Below are positions 1 through 8,107 of a DNA stretch of 64,000 nt, one piece after another; the first letter of the stretch is position 1; each line of letters starts with the position of its first letter. The stretch lies in assembly GCA_024280945.1 (NCBI GenBank), contig JAMXLO010000051.1:1-64000 (forward strand). Reading direction: 5' to 3'. A program made the position numbers and the translations under genes. Source of the stretch: Acetobacteraceae bacterium. Lineage in GTDB: Bacteria > Pseudomonadota > Alphaproteobacteria > Acetobacterales > Acetobacteraceae. The notes beneath the pieces were generated by a model, which saw nothing but the letters and a program-made list of their open reading frames with translations, was not told the origin of the DNA and did no database searches.

Positions 1-1
1 C

Positions 2-676
2 GTTGGTGCGGAGCTTGCGATCACCTGGCTCAATGAGCGGGCGCGCCCCTACGTGGAACCGCTTGCCCAGGAATTGCAGGCGGGCATTACCGGGGCGCTG
101 GATGTCTCCGTCCCGGGTCAGTTGGAAGCTTTGTTCCAGCGGATTTCCCGCGAATGGGGCGCGCTGGACATTCTGGTGCATTCGATTGCTTTCGCACCGA
201 AGGAAGACCTGCAGGGTGGGTTGCTGAACTGTTCGGCGGAAGGCTTTGCCAAGGCTATGGATGTTTCCTGCCACTCCTTCATCCGAATGGCGAAGCTCGC
301 GGCGCCGCTGATGAGGAATGGCGGGACGATGTTTGCGATGAGCTACTACGGCGCCAATCGTGTCGTGCCAAATTACAACGTGATGGGCCCTGTGAAGGCC
401 GCGCTGGAGGCCGCCTGTCGCTATCTTGCCTACGAGCTGGGACCGCAAGGCATCCGCGTCCATGCCATTTCGCCCGGACCGCTGAAGACGCGGGCAGCAT
501 CTGGGCTGAAGGATTTCGAGCTGTTGCTCAATGAGGCGGCCGAGAAGGCACCTCTCGGCGAACTGGTCGATATCATGGATGTCGGTTTCGCCTGCGCCTA
601 TCTCGCGACCTCGCTGGCCAGACGCATCACTGGTGGGACAGTCTTCGTCGACGGCGGCGCGAACATCATCGCCTGA
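2..676 (+). CDS. fabI: Enoyl-[acyl-carrier-protein] reductase (FabI type), 5' truncated
   Basis: NAD(P)H-dependent enoyl-ACP reductase of type II fatty acid synthesis, cytosolic. The reading frame is open to the window edge: codons before the first internal ATG (53) give AELAITWLNERARPY, which fits the beta2 region of FabI, so the N-terminal glycine-rich nucleotide loop is off the window. Visible are the ILVHSIAFAPK stretch, the Tyr-x6-Lys catalytic pair in PNYNVMGPVKAA, the ISPGPLKTRAA loop and the C-terminal GGTVFVDGG strand. The gene ends convergently with the following ABC ATPase and overlaps it by 11 nt. The family is clear; the substitution of Met for the usual Ser before the active Lys is an odd detail, so a FabI-like paralogue is possible. 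Confidence 0.88.
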   Translation, partial: VGAELAITWLNERARPYVEPLAQELQAGITGALDVSVPGQLEALFQRISREWGALDILVHSIAFAPKEDLQGGLLNCSAEGFAKAMDVSCHSFIRMAKLAAPLMRNGGTMFAMSYYGANRVVPNYNVMGPVKAALEAACRYLAYELGPQGIRVHAISPGPLKTRAASGLKDFELLLNEAAEKAPLGELVDIMDVGFACAYLATSLARRITGGTVFVDGGANIIA

Positions 677-1349
677 TGATGGCGCTTCGCGGTGTCCCCT
701 GAGGCTGTCGGACCACCCGCTCCTCTTTGATGCGAGCGGGTCGGCAACCCAGCACCAGGATGCGATCGGCGAGCGCCGCCGCTTCGTCATGATCATGGGT
801 CACCAGCAGCCCTGCGGTGGGACGGGCATGCCAGGCCTTCAGCAAGACTTCCCTGCTGCGTTCGGCCATCGCCGCATCAAGCGAAACGAATGGTTCATCC
901 AGCAGCACCAGTTCCGGTTCGATGGCGAAGGCGCGGGCGATTGAAACACGCCGCGCCATGCCCAGTGACAGCTTGCCAGGATACGAGTCGCGGAATGCGG
1001 TAAGGTCGAGCGCTTCCAGCAGGTGATCCGCGACATCCGGCTTCGCATAGTGCTGTGCTAGCAGAATATTCTGCCGCACGGTACGCCAGGGCAGCAGCCG
1101 CGGCTCCTGAAACACCTGGCCAATACGTGGCAGCAGATTGCCGAACCACTGAAGCTCGCCGACGAAATCAGTGTCGAGGCCTGCGACGATCCTCAGGAGC
1201 GTGGTTTTGCCGCAGCCCGAAGGCCCGACAATCGCGACGATCTCCCGGGCAGCCAGCGTCAGCTCGATCGGACCAAGCACCGGCAGTGTGTCGCGATCGG
1301 TATGGAAGGATTTGCCTTCTATGCGCAGCCGCAGAACTACGTCCGCCAT
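666..1349 (-). CDS. NitT/TauT-type ABC transporter ATP-binding protein
   Basis: Cytoplasmic ATPase of an importer for a small organic or inorganic anion-like solute (SsuB/TauB/NrtD family). Walker A is GPSGCGKTT, the Q-loop is GQVFQEPRLLPWRTV, Walker B is LVLLDEPF and the H-loop is LLVTHDHDEA. The signature is LSLGMARRV instead of the common LSGGM. The start at 1349 gives MADVVLRL; the longer open frame upstream only mirrors the permease gene. It overlaps the permease by 13 nt, so it is the last gene of a binding protein-permease-ATPase operon. The substrate is unknown; its position beside the PQQ/methanol genes suggests, but does not show, a link to that metabolism. Confidence 0.88.
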   Translation of the reverse strand: MADVVLRLRIEGKSFHTDRDTLPVLGPIELTLAAREIVAIVGPSGCGKTTLLRIVAGLDTDFVGELQWFGNLLPRIGQVFQEPRLLPWRTVRQNILLAQHYAKPDVADHLLEALDLTAFRDSYPGKLSLGMARRVSIARAFAIEPELVLLDEPFVSLDAAMAERSREVLLKAWHARPTAGLLVTHDHDEAAALADRILVLGCRPARIKEERVVRQPQGTPRSAIIRR

Positions 1350-2107
1350 CGCATCGCCCAATTCTCCAGCGGCTGCATGACGACCCACTCGATCAATTGC
1401 GCAACCAAGAGGAAGGCCAGCGTATACGCAAGGATCAGCGTAACATCGAACAGCTGAAAGTAGATCTGGATCTGGAATCCGATGCCGTTGCTGCGGCCCA
1501 GCAACTCGACCACGAGCACAATCTTCCATATCAGCGCGAGCCCGGAGCGGGCCGCGGCAAACAGGTATGGGGCCAGCTGCGGCAAGGTCACGTGCCGCAG
1601 GGTGCGCCAGCGCGGCATGTGAAAGCTCCGTGCCATCTCGGCGAGCGCCGGATCGAGCGCGCGCGCGCCCTCACGCATGGTCACCACCGTTGTCGGCAAC
1701 TTGTTGAGCGCAACGGCGGCGATGGCTGCCACCTCGTTCAGACCGAACCACACGTAGATCAGCACGATCAGCACCAGTGCCGGCAGGTTCAAGAGCACCG
1801 TCACGGCGTTGTCCAGGCAAAGGTCCAAACGGCGCCAGCGCCCCATGGCGATACCCAGTGCACTGCCTAATAGCAGCGATATTGCAAACGCGGCGGCGAC
1901 ACGGCCGAGGGTGATTGCCAGGTTCCAGGGGAGCACACCGGTTTCCGTTTGCTGCACCATGGCCTGCAGCACCGCGGTCACACTTGGCAACAGTCGACTC
2001 TGAGCGAGATCAGCCGCGACCTGCCACGCCACCAAAAATACTGCGGCGGACGCGATCCGCGTCGGCAGACCACGAGTCCTGCGGAGCGCTAAGCCTGCGA
2101 CTGCCAA
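1337..2107 (-). CDS. NitT/TauT-type ABC transporter permease
   Basis: Inner-membrane permease of the SsuC/TauC family, 256 residues with about six hydrophobic segments (for example residues 20-32, 68-86 and 104-121). The cytoplasmic EAA loop lies around residues 142-176 (EGARALDPALAEMARSF, ending near LPQLAPYLF). It starts inside the 3' end of the binding-protein gene (19-nt overlap) and ends inside the ATPase gene, so translation is probably coupled. Length is normal for the family. Confidence 0.88.
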   Translation of the reverse strand: MAVAGLALRRTRGLPTRIASAAVFLVAWQVAADLAQSRLLPSVTAVLQAMVQQTETGVLPWNLAITLGRVAAAFAISLLLGSALGIAMGRWRRLDLCLDNAVTVLLNLPALVLIVLIYVWFGLNEVAAIAAVALNKLPTTVVTMREGARALDPALAEMARSFHMPRWRTLRHVTLPQLAPYLFAAARSGLALIWKIVLVVELLGRSNGIGFQIQIYFQLFDVTLILAYTLAFLLVAQLIEWVVMQPLENWAMRWRT

Positions 2108-3075
2108 CTGACCGGCCAGAACGTTCCGGCCGGAATCGCACTGACCGGACCAACCAGATCAGGCCCGCCTATTCTGGCCAACAGATCGAACAATTGTCCT
2201 GCCGCCCGGCGCTCGGGCTCGCCCCAGCGTTGCGGAATGCCGTGCCGGTACCAGTCCCGCAGCCGCTCGAGCTCGCCGGTATCGGCGGCACCGGTCAGCG
2301 GCATCATGCGCTGCCATTCCGTATCTGAGGTCGCGAGAATGCCGCGCGCCTGACGCGAGGCGCTGATGAAGCCGTCGATCAATTTCGGGTTCTGCTCGGC
2401 CCAGCGCTGCGAGAAAGTGTAGCCGATATACGGCACACCGGCGCTGACCCCCAGTGCGGCAACAGCATCCTCGACAGCCAAAATCTTGCGGGCCCCACCG
2501 GCCTCCGCCTTCGCGGCAAACTGCCAATAGGTCAGCAAGGCATCCAGTCGGCCGGCCCGCATCTGCTCGGCCAACAATGGCGGCGGGCCAAAGTTCTTGT
2601 TGGCGACCGCGTTGAGGTCGAGGCCGTATCGCTGGCTCGCATAAGCACGCAGGATAAGCCAGCTCTTGTCGAGCGGACTACCGGCAATACCGAGGGCGCG
2701 TCCGGCGAGGTCAGGCACGTCACGAACCGGCGACGCCTGCGGGACGATCAGCGCGCCGACAGCATCCGAGAATGGCACCAAGGTCCAGTCCGCACCGGCC
2801 GCCCTTTGCCGCGCCACCCACAGCCAGTCCACCACGATCGCGTCAACCTGACCGGCCTGCAACGCAACCTGTGCGGCCTGTGATGCGGCAAGCTCAACGG
2901 GTTCCACCGTGATCCCAGCAGCAGCATCCAAACCATGCTGGCGGATCACATCGATTTCCCATGACACGGTGCCAAAACGCAGTACCCCGACCCGTATCGC
3001 AGGCGACGCCGCGGCAAGAGAGTTTGCGGCAACGGCCATCCCGGCAGCCAGCAGCGCACGACGCGCGACAAGCAT
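2089..3075 (-). CDS. ABC transporter substrate-binding protein (NMT1/TauA-like)
   Basis: Periplasmic solute-binding protein, 328 residues. It has an N-terminal export signal (RRALLAAGMAVAANSLAAA) followed by a type II periplasmic-binding fold: IRVGVLRFGTVSWEIDVI, VDAIVVDWLWVARQ, and GRALGIAGSPLDKSWLILRAYA. It is the first gene of the three-gene importer that ends at 666. Proteins of this type occur near PQQ-dependent dehydrogenase loci, but the ligand is not known. A leader of about 80 nt separates it from the next gene upstream. Confidence 0.85.
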   Translation of the reverse strand: MLVARRALLAAGMAVAANSLAAASPAIRVGVLRFGTVSWEIDVIRQHGLDAAAGITVEPVELAASQAAQVALQAGQVDAIVVDWLWVARQRAAGADWTLVPFSDAVGALIVPQASPVRDVPDLAGRALGIAGSPLDKSWLILRAYASQRYGLDLNAVANKNFGPPPLLAEQMRAGRLDALLTYWQFAAKAEAGGARKILAVEDAVAALGVSAGVPYIGYTFSQRWAEQNPKLIDGFISASRQARGILATSDTEWQRMMPLTGAADTGELERLRDWYRHGIPQRWGEPERRAAGQLFDLLARIGGPDLVGPVSAIPAGTFWPVSWQSQA

Positions 3076-3155
3076 CTCGCCTGATTCCTTCCATCCGATA
3101 GCGGGATTATCCCAGCGTCTACTGGCGCTGTGTCAATGGGATGGCGTGCGAAAGC

Positions 3156-3521
3156 TTATGGTTTAGCGCAGTGCTCCAGCGATTCCTTGCCGATGGAAAA
3201 CACGCCTCCGGCCTTGATATCGATGCCCGTGACGGTGCAGCTGCGTCCGGTCCTGTCGGTGAACTTCGCGTCATAGCGGCCAGATGAGACGCCTGTGATG
3301 CGGAGCCTCTCGTCGAAATCGACGCTGCCATCCGGGTCGTTGCGGCACTGATCCGGACTCCACTTCGTGGTTCCGGCCGGCGCGAGGCTGAGATAGGTGA
3401 TCGTCTCGCCAGTCAGGTTCCAGAACCGGGTGTTCCCTTTATCGGCGGCCAGCGCCGGGACGGCGAACGTAATCGCCAAAACGGCAACGGGTTGCCAGCA
3501 CCGAATACTCCAACCAGGCAT
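3156..3521 (-). CDS. Small secreted protein of unknown function
   Basis: A 121-residue predicted periplasmic protein. The start at 3521 gives a clean signal peptide (MPGWSIRCWQPVAVLAITF, cleavage near PALAA). The mature part has FWNLTGETITYLSLAPAGT, TKWSPDQCRND, and two more cysteines near GRSCTV and LEHCAKP, so one disulfide is likely. It looks like a short beta-rich domain. It is divergent from the next small gene and sits between the ABC importer and the SoxYZ-like gene, which suggests a role in the quinoprotein locus. I do not recognise a named family. Confidence 0.65.
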   Translation of the reverse strand: MPGWSIRCWQPVAVLAITFAVPALAADKGNTRFWNLTGETITYLSLAPAGTTKWSPDQCRNDPDGSVDFDERLRITGVSSGRYDAKFTDRTGRSCTVTGIDIKAGGVFSIGKESLEHCAKP

Positions 3522-3574
3522 TGCGAACCGCCCACTTGAATGTGGCCGGCAAATGCGGAACGCTGCCTCGAGCC

Positions 3575-3931
3575 ATGGCCGCTGTCCTGTTTCGCTTCGG
3601 CGCATTCATCCTCCTGTGCAGCGCGATGTGTCTACGGCCCGGGTGGGCAGCGGACGAGTCAGATTACAGCACGGCCACCCGCGCGGAATATGTGTTCGCC
3701 TGCATGGCGACGAATGGCGGAACGCAGGACGCGCTGAAGCGCTGCTCATGCGCCATCGACGTGATCGCGACGCTGTTGCCTTACCAGCAATACGAGAAGG
3801 CCGAGACGGTGCTGCGCATGCGGCGCAATTCGGGCGGATATCTCGGTCAGGAGTTCCGCAGCGCACCCGCCAATGAGATGGTTCGTGATCTGGAAGAGGC
3901 ACAGGCCGAAGCCGAGGTCCGGTGCTTCTAG
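3575..3931 (+). CDS. Small secreted Cys-containing protein of unknown function
   Basis: A 118-residue predicted periplasmic protein. The start at 3575 places a hydrophobic export signal (LFRFGAFILLCSAMCLRPGWA) at the N-terminus; an upstream TTG at 3521 is in frame but would bury it. The mature chain has YVFACMATNGG followed by KRCSCAIDVI, three closely spaced cysteines, then an amphipathic helix (YEKAETVLRMRR) and a final Cys. The three cysteines could bind metal or form disulfides. It is convergent with the SoxYZ-like gene, 8 nt away, and divergent from the other small secreted gene. Similar small proteins may accompany PQQ clusters; I cannot name a function. Confidence 0.7.
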   Translation: MAAVLFRFGAFILLCSAMCLRPGWAADESDYSTATRAEYVFACMATNGGTQDALKRCSCAIDVIATLLPYQQYEKAETVLRMRRNSGGYLGQEFRSAPANEMVRDLEEAQAEAEVRCF

Positions 3932-3939
3932 GCTCCCGA

Positions 3940-4767
3940 TCATGTCGCCGTGGCGGGCCATTCCTGATGGAATGAAGTGCCTTCGCTGTCCTCGACGTCG
4001 GCGCTGAATGTAGTGGCACCATTGGTGCGAAAGTCGAATCGGAAGACCGGGTTCTCGGAGATGGAAATTCCGCCCTCCACCGCGAGAAGCAGTTCCTGTC
4101 CCTGCCGGATCTTCACGGACTTCACGAAGCGCGCCGGGATATACAGACGTGTCAACTGATCCATCTGCATTCCCGAATAGTTCGGGTGACGGATCATGAG
4201 CTGCGCCTCGTTCCTTCCCTGATCGGCGCCAGCCGCCGCAGGAAATTGACGGAGCCGCATTTCGCCGGCCGCCACAGGATTGGCATCCTGCTTTCCAGCG
4301 GGCGCCGAGCAACCGCCCGCCGCCTTGACGAAGCGTTGCATGGCATAGAGCTGACCGTCGCTCAGTTCGGCGATAGCCGTGATGTTGGTGTACGAGTCGA
4401 CCCGGACGCGGGTCGAGATAGACCGCATGCCGCTCGCAGCACCGGGCGTGAACACGGCTGCCAGCGGTGAAGGGTTCTCATCGATCAAAAGTGTGATACC
4501 GGCGAGCTGGCGAGCGTCATCGGGCTTCAGCAGGGAATGAAGGCTGATCGGCACCAACGCCGCGTCCTCGGCCCGGTATGGGGCATCGATGCCGACAACT
4601 GCGCTGCCGTCGTGGATGACGCGATCGCCAAAGATCTGTGGCGCCAGGGCGGTCCAGGAATCGGGCTGCGTTGGCGCCTGTGCGGCGGCTGTCACACTGA
4701 CTACGCCGGCCGTGGCGGCCAGCACCCACCGACGATGCACAGGTGAATGCCATGTCCGCGTGCTCAT
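3940..4767 (-). CDS. Quinoprotein dehydrogenase-associated SoxYZ-like carrier protein
   Basis: Predicted periplasmic protein, 275 residues, fusing a SoxY-like and a SoxZ-like domain. An export signal (HRRWVLAATAGVVSVTAAA) is followed by the SoxY-like part (residues about 35-160) that carries the carrier cysteine in GGCSAP (Cys153). In SoxY the Cys is near the very C-terminus; here it is followed by a linker and a SoxZ-like beta-sandwich (LMIRHPNYSGMQMDQ to the end). Fusions of this type are known beside PQQ-dependent alcohol dehydrogenases, often with the metallo-hydrolase found here at 8085-9014. The cargo is unknown. Confidence 0.8.
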   Translation of the reverse strand: MSTRTWHSPVHRRWVLAATAGVVSVTAAAQAPTQPDSWTALAPQIFGDRVIHDGSAVVGIDAPYRAEDAALVPISLHSLLKPDDARQLAGITLLIDENPSPLAAVFTPGAASGMRSISTRVRVDSYTNITAIAELSDGQLYAMQRFVKAAGGCSAPAGKQDANPVAAGEMRLRQFPAAAGADQGRNEAQLMIRHPNYSGMQMDQLTRLYIPARFVKSVKIRQGQELLLAVEGGISISENPVFRFDFRTNGATTFSADVEDSEGTSFHQEWPATAT

Positions 4768-4873
4768 TGAGCGCTTCCTGCCATTCGCCCGGGACTTGCC
4801 TGCCTAGGCTACTGTTGCTGTTGCGGATATTCGCCATTGTGTGGAGGATTACAAGGACTGCGTGTCCTGGACG

Positions 4874-4910
4874 CCCCCTGCCCAAGCTGGTAGTGTGCAA
4901 AGGCAGGGGG
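4874..4910 (+). promoter_or_regulatory. Hairpin in the pqqA leader
   Basis: An inverted repeat with a 9-bp perfect stem (CCCCCTGCC at 4874-4882, GGCAGGGGG at 4902-4910) and a 19-nt loop, 50 nt before the pqqA start codon. No run of T follows, so it is not an ordinary intrinsic terminator. It could be a leader structure affecting pqq expression or mRNA stability. Confidence 0.4.
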
Positions 4911-4960
4911 ATCGCAAGTGGTTCTTCCGCTGTTGCCTATAAGATCACAGGAGACATCCG

Positions 4961-5038
4961 ATGGCCTGGACGCGTCCGAAGCTGCGCGAAATCTGCATTG
5001 GTATGGAAATCAACGGCTATTTCGCCGGTAAGTTATAG
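4961..5038 (+). CDS. pqqA: PQQ precursor peptide PqqA
   Basis: A 25-residue ribosomal peptide that is the substrate for PQQ synthesis: PqqE (with PqqD) cross-links its conserved Glu and Tyr. The sequence begins MAWTRPKLREI and contains GMEINGYFAGKL, so the diagnostic Glu-x3-Tyr pair is present (Glu16, Tyr20). An AGGAGA ribosome site lies about 7 nt before ATG. The gene is 19 nt upstream of pqqB, in the expected pqqABCDE order, and is too short for most ORF callers. No pqqF/G protease gene is in the window. Confidence 0.93.
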   Translation: MAWTRPKLREICIGMEINGYFAGKL

Positions 5039-5057
5039 ACTGAACGCACCTTCGTAG

Positions 5058-5978
5058 TTGGCTATGCGTGGCCGGGCATCCGGGCTTACCGCCCTGGTTC
5101 TCGGTGCGGCGGCGGGTGGCGGCTTTCCGCAGTGGAACTGCGGGTGTCGCCTCTGTCGTTTGGCAAGGTCCGGGGATCCGCGCGTGCGGCCCTCGACACA
5201 GGCGTCCATCGCTGTTAGCGGCAACGAAACCGACTGGGTTGTGGTTGGTGCTTCGCCGGACCTGCGGCAGCAGATCCTACAAAATCCGCGCCTGTGGCCA
5301 GTGCACGGGCCGCGCCAGTCGCCGATTGCGGCCATAGTCCTGCTCGGCGGCGATGTCGATGCCATCGCGGGGTTGCTGGTCCTGCGAGAACGCCAGCCCT
5401 TCACCGTGTATGCTCCAGCCCCTCTCCTGGACCTGCTGCGGCAAAACAGCATCTTCAATGTGCTGGACCCAGCCGTCGTCCGGCAGGAGCCGATCGTGCC
5501 CTATGAGCCAGTGCGATGCGCCGGCGGCGTCCTGCTGACGCTGCTCGAGATGCCTGGGAAGGTTCCGCTCTACCTGGAAAGCAACGGCGCCACAGAGGCG
5601 GAGCCCTGGCCAACCTATGCCGCGCGGCTGGAAGCCAATGGCCGCAGCGTCATCATGGCGCCAGCGTGCGCCGAGATCACTGGGCAGGTGCGACAGCAAC
5701 TGCGCGACGTTGACCTTGTGTTCTTCGATGGCACCCTGTTTACCGATGATGAGATGGTCGCCACCGGCCTTGGGCAGAAGACCGGGCGTCGAATGGGGCA
5801 TGTGCCAGTGAGCGGTCCAGGGGGAACGCTGCAAGGGCTGGCAGACATGCCAGGTCGGCGCATCCTGCTGCACATCAACAACAGCAATCCGATCCTGCTG
5901 CGCGATTCACCCGAGCGGCAGCAGGTGGAGGCGGCTGGCTTCGAGGTCGCCTATGACGGCATGGAGGTTGTGCTTTGA
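5058..5978 (+). CDS. pqqB: PQQ biosynthesis protein PqqB
   Basis: Metallo-beta-lactamase-fold protein of PQQ synthesis, thought to hydroxylate the tyrosine-derived ring of the processed PqqA dipeptide. It has 306 residues, the normal length. Family marks are VLGAAAGGGFPQWNCGC near the N-terminus (with the zinc-binding Cys pair), ASPDLRQQ, and FFDGTLFTDDEM in the C-terminal half. The first possible start is TTG at 5058; the ATG two codons on (5064) is equally reasonable. It overlaps pqqC by 4 nt. Confidence 0.95.
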   Translation: MAMRGRASGLTALVLGAAAGGGFPQWNCGCRLCRLARSGDPRVRPSTQASIAVSGNETDWVVVGASPDLRQQILQNPRLWPVHGPRQSPIAAIVLLGGDVDAIAGLLVLRERQPFTVYAPAPLLDLLRQNSIFNVLDPAVVRQEPIVPYEPVRCAGGVLLTLLEMPGKVPLYLESNGATEAEPWPTYAARLEANGRSVIMAPACAEITGQVRQQLRDVDLVFFDGTLFTDDEMVATGLGQKTGRRMGHVPVSGPGGTLQGLADMPGRRILLHINNSNPILLRDSPERQQVEAAGFEVAYDGMEVVL

Positions 5979-6715
5979 ACGACACTCGGGGCACCGGTGA
6001 CCTGGAGTCGCGCCTGCGCGAGCTTGGCTCCCGGCGCTACCACAACCTGCATCCGTTCCATCAGATGCTGCACAACGGCCGATGCACGAAGGCCCAGGTG
6101 CAGGCGTGGGCGCTCAACCGCTACTACTACCAGGCCATGGTCCCACTGAAGGACGCGTCGCTGATCGGCCGCTGCGAGGACCCCGCACTGCGACGCGAGT
6201 GGCGCAAGCGGCTCGAAGACCACGATGGTGACGACGATCGCCCGGGCGGTATTGAACGATGGCTCAAGCTGACCGATGGCCTCGGTCTCGACCGCGAGGC
6301 AGTGGCGTCAACACGTCTGCTGTTGCCGGCCACGCGCTTCGCGGTTCAGGCCTACGTGCACTATGTCCGCGAGCGGAGCCTGCTGGAGGCGATCGCCTCC
6401 TGCCTGACCGAACTCTTCTCGCCGCAAATCATCACTGAGCGGATGAGCGGCATGCTCGCGCACTACGACTTCATCACGCCGGAGATTATGGCGTATTTCG
6501 ACAAGCGTCCGCCGCAGGCCGAACGCGATGCCAACTTCGCGCTTGAATGGGTGAAGCAACACGCAACCACCCCCGAGCAGCGGCAGGCGGTGGTGGATAC
6601 GCTCGCTTTCAAGTGCGACGTGCTGTGGTGCATGCTGGATGCGCTGCACTATGCCTATGTCACGCCAGGGCTGATCCCGCCTGGAGCCTTCGTGCCGAAG
6701 GATTCCGATGCCTGA
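5975..6715 (+). CDS. pqqC: Pyrroloquinoline-quinone synthase PqqC
   Basis: Cofactor-free oxidase that makes the last ring closure and eight-electron oxidation giving PQQ. It has 246 residues and the all-helical TenA-like fold signature: YHNLHPFHQMLHNG, WALNRYYYQAMVPLKDA, and ERMSGMLAHYDFI. The start is a TTG overlapping the pqqB stop (TTGA), which implies coupled translation. A 137-bp inverted copy of residues about 138-183 lies at 20559-20695. Confidence 0.95.
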   Translation: MNDTRGTGDLESRLRELGSRRYHNLHPFHQMLHNGRCTKAQVQAWALNRYYYQAMVPLKDASLIGRCEDPALRREWRKRLEDHDGDDDRPGGIERWLKLTDGLGLDREAVASTRLLLPATRFAVQAYVHYVRERSLLEAIASCLTELFSPQIITERMSGMLAHYDFITPEIMAYFDKRPPQAERDANFALEWVKQHATTPEQRQAVVDTLAFKCDVLWCMLDALHYAYVTPGLIPPGAFVPKDSDA

Positions 6716-6983
6716 GACGACGGCCCCAGATCGGCCACGCCTGGCCCCCGGCGTGCGTCTGCATTTCGATCAGACGCGCAACGCATGGGTGCTGCTGGGT
6801 CCGGAACGCGTGATCGAGACCGAAGGCCCTGCCAGCGAAATTTTGCGCCGCTGCGACGGCACGCGGACGTTGAGCCAGATTGTCGATGAATTGGCTGCGC
6901 TCTACACCGCCGAACGCGCGGAGATTGAAGGCGACGTGAAGGATATGCTGACGGAACTGGTCAGCAAGCGGATGGTCGTTTGA
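6708..6983 (+). CDS. pqqD: PQQ biosynthesis chaperone PqqD
   Basis: Small RiPP-recognition protein (91 residues) that binds PqqA and presents it to PqqE. It has the family pattern [19 protein letters not shown], followed by a winged helix with [18 protein letters not shown]. It overlaps pqqC by 8 nt and pqqE by 4 nt. It is a separate gene, not fused to pqqC or pqqE as in some methylotrophs. Confidence 0.94.
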   Translation: MPETTAPDRPRLAPGVRLHFDQTRNAWVLLGPERVIETEGPASEILRRCDGTRTLSQIVDELAALYTAERAEIEGDVKDMLTELVSKRMVV

Positions 6984-8107
6984 GCGCGCCGGAGAATTTG
7001 TCGTCACCACTTGGACTGCTGGCCGAGCTGACGCATCGCTGCCCCCTCGCCTGCCCCTATTGTTCGAATCCGCTGGCGCTGGACCAGAGAGCGGACGAAC
7101 TGGATGCTGCGACCTGGGCGCGCGTGTTTCGCGAAGCGGCGGCGATGGGCGTGCTACAGTTGCATTTGTCCGGTGGTGAACCTGCGTCGCGCCGCGACCT
7201 CATCGAGATTGCCGCGGCAGCCCGAGACGCCGGACTTTACACCAACCTGATCACCTCGGGCCTCGGCATCGATGCGGCACGGCTTGCCCGGTTGAAGCAG
7301 AGCGGGCTCGATCACGTCCAGCTTTCGCTACAGGACGTGGACGCCGAAACGGCGGATCGCATCGCCGGCTACCACGGAGCACACGCGCGCAAGCTCGCCT
7401 TTTCCCGCATGGTGGTCGAACAGCAACTTGCGCTCACCATCAACGTTGTCGTGCACCGAGCGAATATCAGCCGCGTTTCCGCTCTTGTCGAAACGGCTGC
7501 AGCACTCGGCGCAGGGCGTGTCGAGATCGCGCATGCTCAGTACTACGGTTGGGCTTTGCGCAACCGCAAAGCCCTGATGCCGACACCTGCACAGGTGGCC
7601 CAGGCCATGCAGGAGATGGAGAGCATCCGCCCCCGTTATGCGGGACGCCTCGTCATCGACATGGTGGTGCCGGACTATTATGCGCGACGCCCCAAGGCCT
7701 GCATGGGCGGCTGGGCGCGTCGTTCACTGAACGTCACCCCGTCGGGGCGGGTACTGCCATGCCACGCGGCGGAAACCATTCCTGGGCTGGAGTTCTGGTC
7801 AGTACGCGACCGGCCATTGGCGGAGATATGGCGAGACTCGCCAGCCTTTCTGGCCTTTCGCGGCACCGACTGGATGCGCGAGCCATGCCGTTCCTGCGAT
7901 ATGCGCGAGATCGACTTCGGCGGATGCCGGTGCCAGGCGCTGGCGATCGCTGGCGATGCGGCGGCAACTGATCCCGCCTGCGAGCTATCGCCACTCCACA
8001 CGATCATGCGTAAACTGGCCGAAAGCGACGCCTCGACAGACGATGACGAATATCAGTACCGGGGCCGCTCGGCTGCTGAACTGGCTATTGCCATTCCAGT
8101 TCGCTGA
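6980..8107 (+). CDS. pqqE: PqqA peptide cyclase PqqE (radical SAM/SPASM)
   Basis: Radical SAM enzyme that forms the Glu-Tyr carbon-carbon bond in PqqA. It has 375 residues. The CxxxCxxC cluster motif is CPLACPYC, followed by LHLSGGEP (SAM binding). The C-terminal SPASM domain shows [39 protein letters not shown] and a last Cys in DPACELSP. The TTG start overlaps the pqqD stop. The 3' end overlaps the opposing metallo-hydrolase gene by 23 nt. Confidence 0.95.
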   Translation: MSAPENLSSPLGLLAELTHRCPLACPYCSNPLALDQRADELDAATWARVFREAAAMGVLQLHLSGGEPASRRDLIEIAAAARDAGLYTNLITSGLGIDAARLARLKQSGLDHVQLSLQDVDAETADRIAGYHGAHARKLAFSRMVVEQQLALTINVVVHRANISRVSALVETAAALGAGRVEIAHAQYYGWALRNRKALMPTPAQVAQAMQEMESIRPRYAGRLVIDMVVPDYYARRPKACMGGWARRSLNVTPSGRVLPCHAAETIPGLEFWSVRDRPLAEIWRDSPAFLAFRGTDWMREPCRSCDMREIDFGGCRCQALAIAGDAAATDPACELSPLHTIMRKLAESDASTDDDEYQYRGRSAAELAIAIPVR

